Positions 1 through 7,703 of a stretch of 64,000 nt of DNA are shown piece by piece (position 1 is the first letter of the stretch; each line of letters opens with the position of its first letter). Under the pieces are notes generated by a model. That model saw only the letters and a list, made by a program, of their open reading frames with translations, was not told the origin of the DNA and searched no databases. The translations under genes and the position numbers were made by a program. This DNA comes from JAMOQA01 sp964420365. GTDB lineage: Bacteria; Acidobacteriota; Polarisedimenticolia; J045. The DNA is taken from NCBI GenBank assembly GCA_964420365.1, contig CAYQTA010000114.1, positions 186,001 to 250,000 on the forward strand, in the 5' to 3' direction.

Positions 1-783
1 CTCCGCTTCCCCCTTCCGCAGCAGGCCGTTGTCGACGAAGACCGCCGTCAGCCGGTCCCCGATCGCGCGGTGGACGAGCAGCGCCATCACCGACGAGTCG
101 ACGCCGCCCGAGAGGGCGCACACCACCCGCTCGCCCGGCCCGACCTTCCGGCGGATCTCCTCCACCGCCTCCTGCTCGTAGGCCTCCATCGTCCAGTCGC
201 CGCGACAGCCGCAGATCTCGCGGGCGAACGTCCGCAGCAGTTCCTGCCCGTGCTCGGTGTGCCGCACCTCGGGGTGGAACTGCACCCCGAACCGCCTCCC
301 CCCCGCGTCCTCGATCGCGGCGAAGGGAGCGCTCTCCGTCCGGGCGACGACCCGCATGCCCGGCGGCAGGGAGACGATCCGGTCCCCGTGGCTCATCCAG
401 ACGACGGACCGGGCCGGCCAGCCCCCGAGCAGGCGGCTCTCGCCGACCCGTTCCAGCTCGGCCCGGCCGAACTCCCGCTCCGGCGCCCGCTCCACCTTTC
501 CCCCCGTCCGGTGGACGAGCAGCTGCATCCCGTAGCAGATGCCGAGCACCGGCACGTCCGGCGCCAGGACCGCGTCCTCCGCGTCCGGCGCTCCCTCCTC
601 GTAGACCGAGGCGGGCCCGCCCGAGAGGACCACGCCGCGCACGCCGTCCCGGCGGATCCGCTCCGCCGCCCGCGCGGGCGGCACGATCTCGGCGTAGACG
701 CCGGCCTCGCGGATCCGCCGGGCGATCAACCGGGTCACCTGGCTGCCGAAGTCGACGATGACGATGGTCTCGTGCTGGATCAC
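1..783 (-). CDS. guaA: GMP synthase (glutamine-hydrolysing), N-terminal part, cut by window edge
   Basis: Makes GMP from XMP, ATP and glutamine. Visible are the class I glutaminase domain, with nucleophile Cys83 in GICYGMQ and the His170/Glu172 pair in QFHPEV, and the start of the ATP-pyrophosphatase domain with PP-loop SGGVDSS at residues 225-231. The frame runs off the left edge after about 261 codons, so the C-terminal dimerisation domain lies outside. The GTG start at 783 overlaps the holA stop (GTGA), which fixes the start and implies translational coupling. It is the last visible gene of the leuS-lptE-holA-guaA run. Confidence 0.97.
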   Translation of the reverse strand, partial: MIQHETIVIVDFGSQVTRLIARRIREAGVYAEIVPPARAAERIRRDGVRGVVLSGGPASVYEEGAPDAEDAVLAPDVPVLGICYGMQLLVHRTGGKVERAPEREFGRAELERVGESRLLGGWPARSVVWMSHGDRIVSLPPGMRVVARTESAPFAAIEDAGGRRFGVQFHPEVRHTEHGQELLRTFAREICGCRGDWTMEAYEQEAVEEIRRKVGPGERVVCALSGGVDSSVMALLVHRAIGDRLTAVFVDNGLLRKGEAE

Positions 784-1811
784 GACGATGGTCTCCGTGG
801 GCCGGGGGCGAGGGCAAGCACGACGGCCGCCAGGGCCGCCCGGGGCTCTCCCCCGGTCTTGAGCCGCCCGTCCGCGGCGGCGCAGGCGGCAAGGGCCCCG
901 GCCGCCCGCCCGCCCAGGCGGCGCGCGGCCCGAGTGTACTTCTTCGCCACGTACGGGTGACACCCGAGGGCCTCCCGCACCTCTCCTTCCCCTCCCCCCG
1001 CGGAGAGGACGCCGGCGGCCACGGCCAGCTTCCGCGAGATCGCGGCGAGGCGGCCCAGCAGGGGCAGGACGGTGCCCGGCCCCGGCGCGGGCCCGAGCTC
1101 CCTGTCCAGGGCGGCCAGGGCCTCGGCCCGGCGACCCTCGAGGAGGGCGTCCTCGAGGGCGAAGGCCCCGGCAGCCCGGTGCGGCCCGAGCACCTCCGCG
1201 ACCAGCGCCTCGGTGACCACCCCCTTCCCGGGCGCCACCAGCGCCAGCTTCTCCAGCTCGCGCGCGGCCAGCCCGGTGTCGGTACCGACCGCGTCCGCGA
1301 GCAGCGCGGCGGCCGCCGGAGCGATCCGCAGGCCCCGCTCGGCGGCACGATCGCGGATCCACGCGGCCATCTCCCGCTCCCGGGGCGGCTCGAACAGGAA
1401 CACGGCCCCGACCCGCTCGATCTCCCGCACGACCTTGAGCCGGCGGTCCACCCGGCGCGCGACGAGGACGAGGACGGCGTGAGCGGGGGGGCCGGCCAGC
1501 CAGTCGAGCAGCATCCGCCGCCCCTCTTCGCCGCCCCCGGCGAGGCCCTCGGGATCCCGGGCGATCACGACCCGCCGGCCCCCGAGCAGCGGCATCGTCC
1601 GGGCCGCGTCGAGAACGGGCGCCAGGGGCCCTCCGTCGAACCGGTCGACCCCGGTCGCCCGGGTCTCCTCGGGCAGCCCTTCGAGGAGCGCGACCAGCGC
1701 CTCCTCCCGCCGCGCGTCGTCCTCCCCCGCGAGGAGGATCACCGGCGGGACTCGCTCCCCCGCGAGGAGCTCCCGGAACCGAGCCGTCGTTCCCCCCGCC
1801 GGGCACCCCAT
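780..1811 (-). CDS. holA: DNA polymerase III subunit delta
   Basis: A 343-residue HolA-family clamp-loader subunit that opens the beta clamp. The N-terminal segment (PVILLAGEDDARREEAL) and the MPLLGGRRVVI strand of the degenerate AAA-like fold are recognisable, followed by the C-terminal helical collar with KLAVAAGVLS and HPYVAKKYTRAARR. Walker motifs are absent, as expected for delta. It starts 4 bp after the lptE stop and overlaps guaA by 4 bp. The lptE-holA neighbourhood downstream of leuS is common in bacteria and supports the call. Confidence 0.9.
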   Translation of the reverse strand: MGCPAGGTTARFRELLAGERVPPVILLAGEDDARREEALVALLEGLPEETRATGVDRFDGGPLAPVLDAARTMPLLGGRRVVIARDPEGLAGGGEEGRRMLLDWLAGPPAHAVLVLVARRVDRRLKVVREIERVGAVFLFEPPREREMAAWIRDRAAERGLRIAPAAAALLADAVGTDTGLAARELEKLALVAPGKGVVTEALVAEVLGPHRAAGAFALEDALLEGRRAEALAALDRELGPAPGPGTVLPLLGRLAAISRKLAVAAGVLSAGGGEGEVREALGCHPYVAKKYTRAARRLGGRAAGALAACAAADGRLKTGGEPRAALAAVVLALAPGPRRPSS

Positions 1812-1815
1812 CGCC

Positions 1816-2355
1816 TCAGAAGCCCTCGAGGATCGACGTGACCACGGAGCGGGCGAAGTCCCGCGCGATCTCCTCGATCGCCACGATCTCCCGGTCGACC
1901 TGGGAAAGCGGTGTCTCGGGAACGTCGTACTGCTCCTGGAACACGAAGTGGTTCTGGCTCCAGAGAACCTTCTCCGGGTGGACCTGGACCAGTCGCATCC
2001 GGGCGGTGATCGTCACCTCCACCCGGTCGTAGCGGCCCCGGGCGGTGAACGTCACCGGGTCCGTCCGAAAGCTCATGATCGTCCCCTCGAGGACGACGTC
2101 CGCCCCCTCGCGGCCGGCCACCGCCTCGATGCGTCCGCGGTGCACGAACTCGTCGACCAGCGCCTCGGTGATCCGCTGCTCGATCTCCGGCCTGTCGGTC
2201 TCGTTGTGCAGCGTCGGGATCCCGATCGCGTGGACCCCCTCCGGGAGGAACGAACGTCCTCCGCCCATCCCGGCCAGGTGGTACCCGCACCCCGGGCCCG
2301 GCAGGACCGTCCCGAGCAGGAGGACGAGCGCCGCGAACGCACGTGCCGGTCGCAT
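1816..2355 (-). CDS. lptE: LPS assembly lipoprotein LptE
   Basis: A 179-residue protein that begins with a hydrophobic signal sequence ending at Cys23 in PGPGCGYHLAG, a lipoprotein-like site followed by the GYHL motif typical of LptE. The body has IGIPTLHNETDRPEIEQRITEALVDEF and an alternating beta pattern of the LptE/RlpB fold. LptE plugs the LptD barrel and helps insert lipopolysaccharide into the outer leaflet. A much longer open frame extends upstream through leuS, but the ATG at 2355 gives the signal peptide and lies 2 bp past the leuS stop. The residue before Cys is Gly and the -3 position is not Leu, so the lipobox is weak. Confidence 0.85.
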   Translation of the reverse strand: MRPARAFAALVLLLGTVLPGPGCGYHLAGMGGGRSFLPEGVHAIGIPTLHNETDRPEIEQRITEALVDEFVHRGRIEAVAGREGADVVLEGTIMSFRTDPVTFTARGRYDRVEVTITARMRLVQVHPEKVLWSQNHFVFQEQYDVPETPLSQVDREIVAIEEIARDFARSVVTSILEGF

Positions 2356-2357
2356 CG

Positions 2358-4958
2358 TCAGCCCTTCACGACGAGGTTGACCAGCCGCTTCGGCACGTGG
2401 ACCACCCGGACGATCTCCTTCCCCTCCACGTGACGCGCCACCGACGGCTCCGCACGCACGCGCTCGAGGATCGCGGCCTCGTCCGCGTCGGCGGGAACGG
2501 TCACCTGGCCCCGGAGCTTCCCGTTGACCTGGACCGGGAGGGTGATCTCCTCGAGGACGAGGAGGGCGGGATCCGCCACGGGCCAGGGACGGCGGGCGAC
2601 CAGTTCCCGCCGCCCGAGCCGGGCGTTCATCTCCTCGGCCAGGTGTGGCGCGAACGGGGCGAGAAGCCGCACCAGCACGTCGAGGGCCTCGGCCAGCGCC
2701 GCCGCGAGGGGTGTCTCCGGGTCGATCTCCCGCCCCTCGGTCAGCCGGTAGAGCTCGTTGACGAGCTCCATCTGGGCGGCGATGGCGGTGTTCAGCTGGA
2801 ACTCCCGGTCGATGTCCCGCGTCACCCGCTCGATCGTCACGTGGACGAGGCGGCGGAGCGCCTTCGCCCCGGCATCCGCCGCCACCGCCGCCGGATCCTC
2901 CGGCGGCACCGGGAGTCCACCGACCACCGGCGCGAGCCGATCGAAGAGCCGCGCCACCCGGTGGACGAACCGGTGCGTCCCCTCGATCCCCTGCTCCGAC
3001 CACTCGAGGTCCTTCACCGGCGGCCCGCCGAACAGGGAGAACAGCCGCATCGCGTCCGAGCCGTACCGCTCGATCAGCTCGTCCGGGTCGACGACGTTGA
3101 GCTTCGACTTGGACATCTTCTCGACCCGGCTCTCCAGCGGCGCCCCGCACTCGGGGCAGCGCGGGTCCGCCGGGTCGACCTTCGCCGGGTCCTGGTAGTC
3201 GTGGACGGCACACCGGTACGAGCGGCCGAGAACCATCCCCTGGGTGAAGAGTCGCTCCGCCGGCTCCTCCACCCCGAGGAGCCCGAGGTCGTGGAGGAAC
3301 ATCGTCCAGAAGCGGAAGTAGATCAGGTGGCCGACCGCGTGCTCGACGCCACCGATGTACAGGTCGATCGGCATCCAGTAGTCGGCGATCTCCCGGTCGA
3401 AGGGGGCTTCCTCGTTCCGCGGGTCCAGGTAGCGCAGGAAGTACCAGGACGAGTCGACGAAGGTGTCCATCGTGTCCGTGTCCCGCCGCGCCGGCCTTCC
3501 GCAGCGCGGGCAGGGCACGTTCACCCAGTCCTCCACCTGGCCCAGCGGCGACCCGGTCTGGCCCTTCCACTCCGGGATCTCGGGGAGAACGACCGGCAGG
3601 TCCTCCTCCGGGACCGGGACGGCGCCGCACGACTCGCAGTGGATCACCGGGATCGGCGTTCCCCAGTAGCGCTGCCGCGAGATTCCCCAGTCCCGGAGGC
3701 GGTACTGGACGTCCGGCCCGCCGAACCCCTGCTCGCGGGCGAACTCCGCCATCCTCCGCCGCGCCTCGGCGGACGGCAGCCCGCTGAAGGGCCCCGAGTT
3801 CTCCAGGATCCCGTCCTCCGTGAACGCTTCCTTCATCGTCGCCGGGTCGGGCAGCTCCCCGTCCACGGGCCGGACCACCGGGCGGATCGCGAGGCCGTAC
3901 TTCCGGGCGAACTCGAAGTCACGCTGGTCGTGGGCCGGCTGGGCGAAGACCGCCCCGGTCCCGAACTCGGCGAGCACGAAGTTCGCCAGCCACACCGGGA
4001 CCCGGTCCCCGGTGAACGGGTTCACCGCGTACCGCCCGGTGAAGACCCCGCGCTTTTCCTTCTCCTCGTCGGGACGGGCGGGGCACCGCGCTTCCTCCTC
4101 GATGAAACGCAGCCCCTCCGCCTCGTGCTCCGTGCCCGTGACCAGGCGCCGGGCGAGCGGGTGTCCCGCGGCGACGAAGACCGCCGAGCAGCCGTAGACC
4201 GTGTCGACCCGCGTCGTGAAGACCTCGAGCGACTCGCCGATCCCGGGCACCTCGAAGCGGAAGCGACACCCCTCGCTGCGGCCGATCCAGTGCCGCTGCA
4301 TCGCCAGCACCCGGTCCGGCCACTTCCCCTCGAGTCGGTCGAGCCCGGCGAGCAGGCGGTCGGCGTACCGGGTGATCCGGACGAACCACTGTTCGAGCTC
4401 GACGGTCTCGACCGGCGTGTCCTCGTGGCGCCAGCAGCAGCCGGCCGCGGTCACCTGCTCGTTGGCCAGGACGGTCTCGCACCGGGGACACCAGTTCAGG
4501 GCCCGGCGCGCCCGGTAAACCATGTCGCGCTCGAGCATCCGGAGGAAGAACCACTGGTTCCAGCGGTAGTACCCGGGGTGGCAGGTGGCGATCTCCCGGC
4601 GCCAGTCGTACGACAGCCCCAGGCGGCGGAGCTGCTCGCGCATGTGCCGGATGTTGGCCCATGTCCACTCCGCGGGTGGTACGCCGTTGCGGATCGCGGC
4701 GTTTTCCGCGGGCAGCCCCATCGCGTCCCAGCCGATGGCGTGGAAGACGTTCCTTCCCCGCATCCGGTGGAACCAGGCCGCCGCGTCCCCGATCGAGTAG
4801 TTCCGCACGTGGCCCATGTGGATCCGACCGGAGGGATACGGGAGCATCTCGAGGCAGTAGAACTTCTCCCGCCCCGGTTCCGGGTCCGTCTCGAAGACCC
4901 GCTCCTCTTCCCAGCGGCGCTGCCAGCGCCGTTCGACCTCGCGGGTGTCGTAGGACAT
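2358..4958 (-). CDS. leuS: Leucyl-tRNA synthetase
   Basis: An 866-residue class Ia synthetase that charges tRNA-Leu. The HIGH-type signature is HMGH at residues 47-50 (PYPSGRIHMGHVRNYS) and the KMSKS loop is KMSKS at 614-618. Between them lies the CP1 editing insertion with the TTRVDTVYG-type threonine-rich segment. A Zn-binding knuckle with CxxC pairs (RCPECGAPL, PCPRCGRP) is also visible. The C-terminal anticodon-binding and LeuS-specific domains are complete. GGAGG lies about 10 bp before the ATG. Length matches bacterial LeuS. Confidence 0.98.
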   Translation of the reverse strand: MSYDTREVERRWQRRWEEERVFETDPEPGREKFYCLEMLPYPSGRIHMGHVRNYSIGDAAAWFHRMRGRNVFHAIGWDAMGLPAENAAIRNGVPPAEWTWANIRHMREQLRRLGLSYDWRREIATCHPGYYRWNQWFFLRMLERDMVYRARRALNWCPRCETVLANEQVTAAGCCWRHEDTPVETVELEQWFVRITRYADRLLAGLDRLEGKWPDRVLAMQRHWIGRSEGCRFRFEVPGIGESLEVFTTRVDTVYGCSAVFVAAGHPLARRLVTGTEHEAEGLRFIEEEARCPARPDEEKEKRGVFTGRYAVNPFTGDRVPVWLANFVLAEFGTGAVFAQPAHDQRDFEFARKYGLAIRPVVRPVDGELPDPATMKEAFTEDGILENSGPFSGLPSAEARRRMAEFAREQGFGGPDVQYRLRDWGISRQRYWGTPIPVIHCESCGAVPVPEEDLPVVLPEIPEWKGQTGSPLGQVEDWVNVPCPRCGRPARRDTDTMDTFVDSSWYFLRYLDPRNEEAPFDREIADYWMPIDLYIGGVEHAVGHLIYFRFWTMFLHDLGLLGVEEPAERLFTQGMVLGRSYRCAVHDYQDPAKVDPADPRCPECGAPLESRVEKMSKSKLNVVDPDELIERYGSDAMRLFSLFGGPPVKDLEWSEQGIEGTHRFVHRVARLFDRLAPVVGGLPVPPEDPAAVAADAGAKALRRLVHVTIERVTRDIDREFQLNTAIAAQMELVNELYRLTEGREIDPETPLAAALAEALDVLVRLLAPFAPHLAEEMNARLGRRELVARRPWPVADPALLVLEEITLPVQVNGKLRGQVTVPADADEAAILERVRAEPSVARHVEGKEIVRVVHVPKRLVNLVVKG

Positions 4959-4978
4959 CGTGCTCTTCCCTCCGCCGG

Positions 4979-5446
4979 TCAGGCGCCGGTGCCGGGCTCC
5001 CCCCGCACCAGGTCGCCGGACGCGAGTCTCCGCCGGATGCCGTCGGCCACGCCGTTGACGAACGCCCCGGATTCCTCGCCCCCGTACTTCTTGGCCAGCT
5101 CCACCGCCTCGTCGAGGATCACCGCCGCGGGCGTCGCCGGCTCGTCCAGCAGCTCGTAGAGGGCGAGCCGGAGCACGTTCCGGTCGACCGCCGCCATCCG
5201 CTCGATCCGCCAGTGGGCGGAACCCCGGGCGATCAGCGCATCGATCTCCTCCCGCCGACGCCAGGCGCCGCGCACCAGCCGTTCCGCGAAGGCCCGCGCC
5301 TCCGGGGCCAGGTCCCCCAGGTCCTCCGCCAGGTCTCCCGCGAAGAACGCGGCGATCACCTCCTCGACCGGGTCCCCCGAGAGATCCGCCTGGTAGAGCA
5401 TCCGCAGGGCCGCCTCGCGGCCCCGGTGCCGCATCTGGACGTCCAT
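4979..5446 (-). CDS. nusB: Transcription antitermination factor NusB
   Basis: A 155-residue all-helical NusB that binds boxA RNA with NusE (S10) during rRNA antitermination. Recognisable are RHRGREAALRMLYQADLSG at the N-terminus, ERMAAVDRNVLRLALYELL, and the conserved PAAVILDEAVELAKKYGGEESGAFVNGV near the C-terminus. It follows ribH by 15 bp, the usual ribH-nusB pair. An ATG at 5434 is an alternative start that would remove four residues. Confidence 0.95.
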   Translation of the reverse strand: MDVQMRHRGREAALRMLYQADLSGDPVEEVIAAFFAGDLAEDLGDLAPEARAFAERLVRGAWRRREEIDALIARGSAHWRIERMAAVDRNVLRLALYELLDEPATPAAVILDEAVELAKKYGGEESGAFVNGVADGIRRRLASGDLVRGEPGTGA

Positions 5447-5461
5447 CGCCCGGCCGCCGGC

Positions 5462-5935
5462 TCAGGCCCCGCCGAGTTCCCGGGCCAGGTTCGCCATCTC
5501 GATGGCGGTCATCGCCGCCTCGAACCCCTTGTTGCCTCCCTTGCCGCCCGCCCGGTCGAGGGCCTGGTCGAGCGTGTCACAGGTCAGGACGCCGTTTGCG
5601 ACCGGGATCCCGCTCGCCTCGGCGATCCGCTCGAGGGCCCGGGTCACCGTCGCGGACAGGTGATCGAAGTGGGGCGTCTCCCCGCGCACGAGGGCGCCGA
5701 GAGCAATCAGCGCGTCCGGCGCGTCGTCCGCCGCGGCCAGCGCGCGCAGCCCCTGGGGAATCTCCATCGAGCCCGGGACCCGGACGACCGTGATCGCGTC
5801 GTCCGCGGCACCGTGCCGCCGCAGCCCGTCCAGGCATCCGGCGAGGAGGACCTCGGTGATCCGGCTGTTCCACCGGGACAGGACGATCCCGAAGCGCAGC
5901 CGGGAGGCATCCAGGTTGCCGGCGATCTCGCGCAT
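5462..5935 (-). CDS. ribH: 6,7-dimethyl-8-ribityllumazine synthase
   Basis: A 157-residue lumazine synthase, the penultimate step of riboflavin synthesis, condensing the pyrimidinedione with 3,4-dihydroxy-2-butanone 4-phosphate. Signatures are FGIVLSRWNSRITE, VRVPGSMEIPQGLRAL, ALGALVRGETPHFDHL with the catalytic His, and GVLTCDTLDQALDRAG, followed by GGNKGFEAA. The ATG at 5935 is chosen because GGGAG lies 6 bp upstream. A GTG at 5977 would add 14 residues without family support. The other rib genes are not in this window. Confidence 0.95.
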   Translation of the reverse strand: MREIAGNLDASRLRFGIVLSRWNSRITEVLLAGCLDGLRRHGAADDAITVVRVPGSMEIPQGLRALAAADDAPDALIALGALVRGETPHFDHLSATVTRALERIAEASGIPVANGVLTCDTLDQALDRAGGKGGNKGFEAAMTAIEMANLARELGGA

Positions 5936-6016
5936 CTCGTTCTCCCGCCGGTCGAGAAGGGCCGCCAGGCGGCACACGTGAGCCGCGCGGCCGGACCGGC
6001 CGTCTCTGCCCGGCGG

Positions 6017-6045
6017 AGTCTACCACCGGCCTCCGGCCCCCTCTA
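6017..6045 (-). promoter_or_regulatory. Weak candidate promoter ahead of ribH-nusB-leuS
   Basis: TAGACT (6017-6022) could be a -10 box with TAGAGG (6040-6045) 17 bp upstream. It sits in the 121 bp gap between the membrane-protein gene and ribH. The -35 match is poor, so this is only a possibility. Confidence 0.25.
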
Positions 6046-6056
6046 CCGGCCCGCCG

Positions 6057-6791
6057 TCAGCGGATCCCGGCGGCGGAACGGAGGATCCCGGCCCACCAGG
6101 GGGACAGGACGATCTTCATCGCCAGGTCGGTCAGCCACAGGAGCAGCCCGACGGCCAGCGCGCCCCGTTCCTCCGCCCACCAGCGGGCGGCACCCGGCCG
6201 ATCGAGCAGCAGGCGCGCCAGCGACACCCCGAGCACGACGAACGCGGCCACCCGGAAGAGCGACCACGGGTGCCAGCCCAGGACCGCGCCGAGGAGGGGC
6301 CGGTCCGAGAGGAGCACGACCTGCCCGACGTAGTACGACATGTAGCCCAGCAGGTACGCCCCGAGCACCAGCGCCAGGAGTCCCCCGCTGGCGGCGGCCA
6401 GGACGATGAAGGCCCCGAGGTGGAGCAGGTGCTCCGGGACGAAGCGGGACGGATCCGACTCCTTGCCGACCCCGGTCAGCAGGTAGGGACGCATCTCGTC
6501 CCAGTAGGCCGGGCCGTGGGGCACGACCCCCGCGGCCCGCGCCGGGAAGGTGGCAACCAGCGTGACCTGGCTCCCGGACAGCACGGCGGCCCACAGGAGC
6601 AGGAAGAGCACGACCCCGGCCCGCGGCTCCCGCCGGGCGAGGACCAGGTAGGCGAACGCGCAGGTCCCCGCGGCCACCGGCCCGGCCCACCCGGCACCGA
6701 GCACGTAGGGGAGAACCGCCGTGACCGGGGCGGAGGCCAGGAGAACGAGGCCCGCGGCGAGCCGTCCCCGGCCTGCCGGCAGCTCAGCCAT
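6057..6791 (-). CDS. Integral membrane protein of unknown function
   Basis: A 244-residue protein with about six or seven hydrophobic segments (around residues 12-30, 35-52, 58-76, 122-160, 178-200 and 212-230) separated by short Arg-rich loops. A longer polar loop near residues 85-120 contains PYLLTGVGKESDPSRFVPEHLLHLG. The segment SYYVGQVVLLSDRPLLGAVLGWHPW is probably the most conserved part. I do not recognise a family with confidence. The start overlaps the end of the MTA phosphorylase gene by 8 bp, so the two are co-transcribed, but no functional link is evident. Confidence 0.75.
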   Translation of the reverse strand: MAELPAGRGRLAAGLVLLASAPVTAVLPYVLGAGWAGPVAAGTCAFAYLVLARREPRAGVVLFLLLWAAVLSGSQVTLVATFPARAAGVVPHGPAYWDEMRPYLLTGVGKESDPSRFVPEHLLHLGAFIVLAAASGGLLALVLGAYLLGYMSYYVGQVVLLSDRPLLGAVLGWHPWSLFRVAAFVVLGVSLARLLLDRPGAARWWAEERGALAVGLLLWLTDLAMKIVLSPWWAGILRSAAGIR

Positions 6792-7668
6792 CTCCGCCCA
6801 GGACCCGGCCGACCACCGGGCCGAGACGCCGGACGGTCCCCGGCGGGATCCGGTCCCGCGCGGTGATGATCGCGTGCTCGAGGGCCGTCGCGCACGGACA
6901 GTCGCGTCGCTCCGGGAGGCGAGCAGCCACCTTCCGGACGACCTCCTTCGCCCGTTCCGCGTTGGTGGCGAGGCGCTCGATCACGGTGGCCACCGAGACC
7001 GGCTCCTCGTCGGTCTTCCAGCAGTCGTAGTCGGTGACCATCGCCATCGTCACGTAACAGATCTCCGCCTCCCGGGCGAGACGCGCCTCCTGGTAGTTCG
7101 TCATTCCGATCACCGAGGCACCCCAGGAGCGGTAGACGGCCGACTCCGCCCGGGTCGAGAACTGCGGCCCCTCCATGCAGACGTAGGTCCCGCCCTCGTG
7201 GACCCGGGCCCCCGCCTCCCGGGCGGCCGCGGCGACGACGGGTGCGAGGTGCGGGCAGACGGGGTCGGCCAGCGAGACGTGGGCCACGATCCCCTCGCCG
7301 AAGAAGGTGTCCGCGCGGTGCCGCGTACGGTCGTAGAACTGGTCGACGATGACGAAGTCCAGGGGCGCGATTTCCTCGCGCAGGGAACCGACGGCGGAGG
7401 CGGAGAGCAGGAACTCCACGCCGAGGGACTTCATCGCCCAGATGTTCGCCCGGTAGTTGATCTCGCTCGGCAGCAGCCGATGTCCCCGGCCGTGCCGCGC
7501 GAGGAACGCGACCTCGACCCCCCCGAGCCGTCCGACGACCAGCGCGTCGCTCGGGGGTCCGAACGGTGTCTCGATCTCCAGCTCCCGGACGTCCGCCAGG
7601 CCTTCGATCCCGTACAGACCGCTCCCACCGATCACGCCGAGCCGGGCCCGCACCGTCTCGCCATTCAT
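6784..7668 (-). CDS. mtnP: S-methyl-5'-thioadenosine phosphorylase
   Basis: A 294-residue purine-nucleoside-phosphorylase-family enzyme. It cleaves methylthioadenosine to adenine and 5-methylthioribose 1-phosphate. Characteristic stretches are GVIGGSGLY at the N-terminus, FLARHGRGHRLLPSEINYRANIWAMK, GGTYVCMEGPQFSTRAES, and VIGMTNYQEARLAREAEICY followed by TDYDCW. The MTN-type substrate residues (the Met-Thr-Asn context instead of the Met-Ser-Thr of other members) favour MTA over inosine. The ATG at 7668 places GVIGGSGLYGIEG at the expected position; the open frame continues upstream only through the antisense-like shadow of DUF255. Confidence 0.9.
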   Translation of the reverse strand: MNGETVRARLGVIGGSGLYGIEGLADVRELEIETPFGPPSDALVVGRLGGVEVAFLARHGRGHRLLPSEINYRANIWAMKSLGVEFLLSASAVGSLREEIAPLDFVIVDQFYDRTRHRADTFFGEGIVAHVSLADPVCPHLAPVVAAAAREAGARVHEGGTYVCMEGPQFSTRAESAVYRSWGASVIGMTNYQEARLAREAEICYVTMAMVTDYDCWKTDEEPVSVATVIERLATNAERAKEVVRKVAARLPERRDCPCATALEHAIITARDRIPPGTVRRLGPVVGRVLGGDG

Positions 7669-7703
7669 CGTCGACCTCCTCGCCCGCACGGCGGGCCGGA
7701 ACG

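Noticed and set aside
2343..5159. A 938-codon plus-strand frame
   Set aside because: It lies antisense to leuS and nusB, has no motifs and the composition of a shadow frame.
5936..6056. Flavin (FMN) riboswitch upstream of ribH
   Set aside because: The gap lacks the conserved RFN element segments (AGGAUAU and GAUUCAGU-type), so ribH seems not to be FMN-controlled here.
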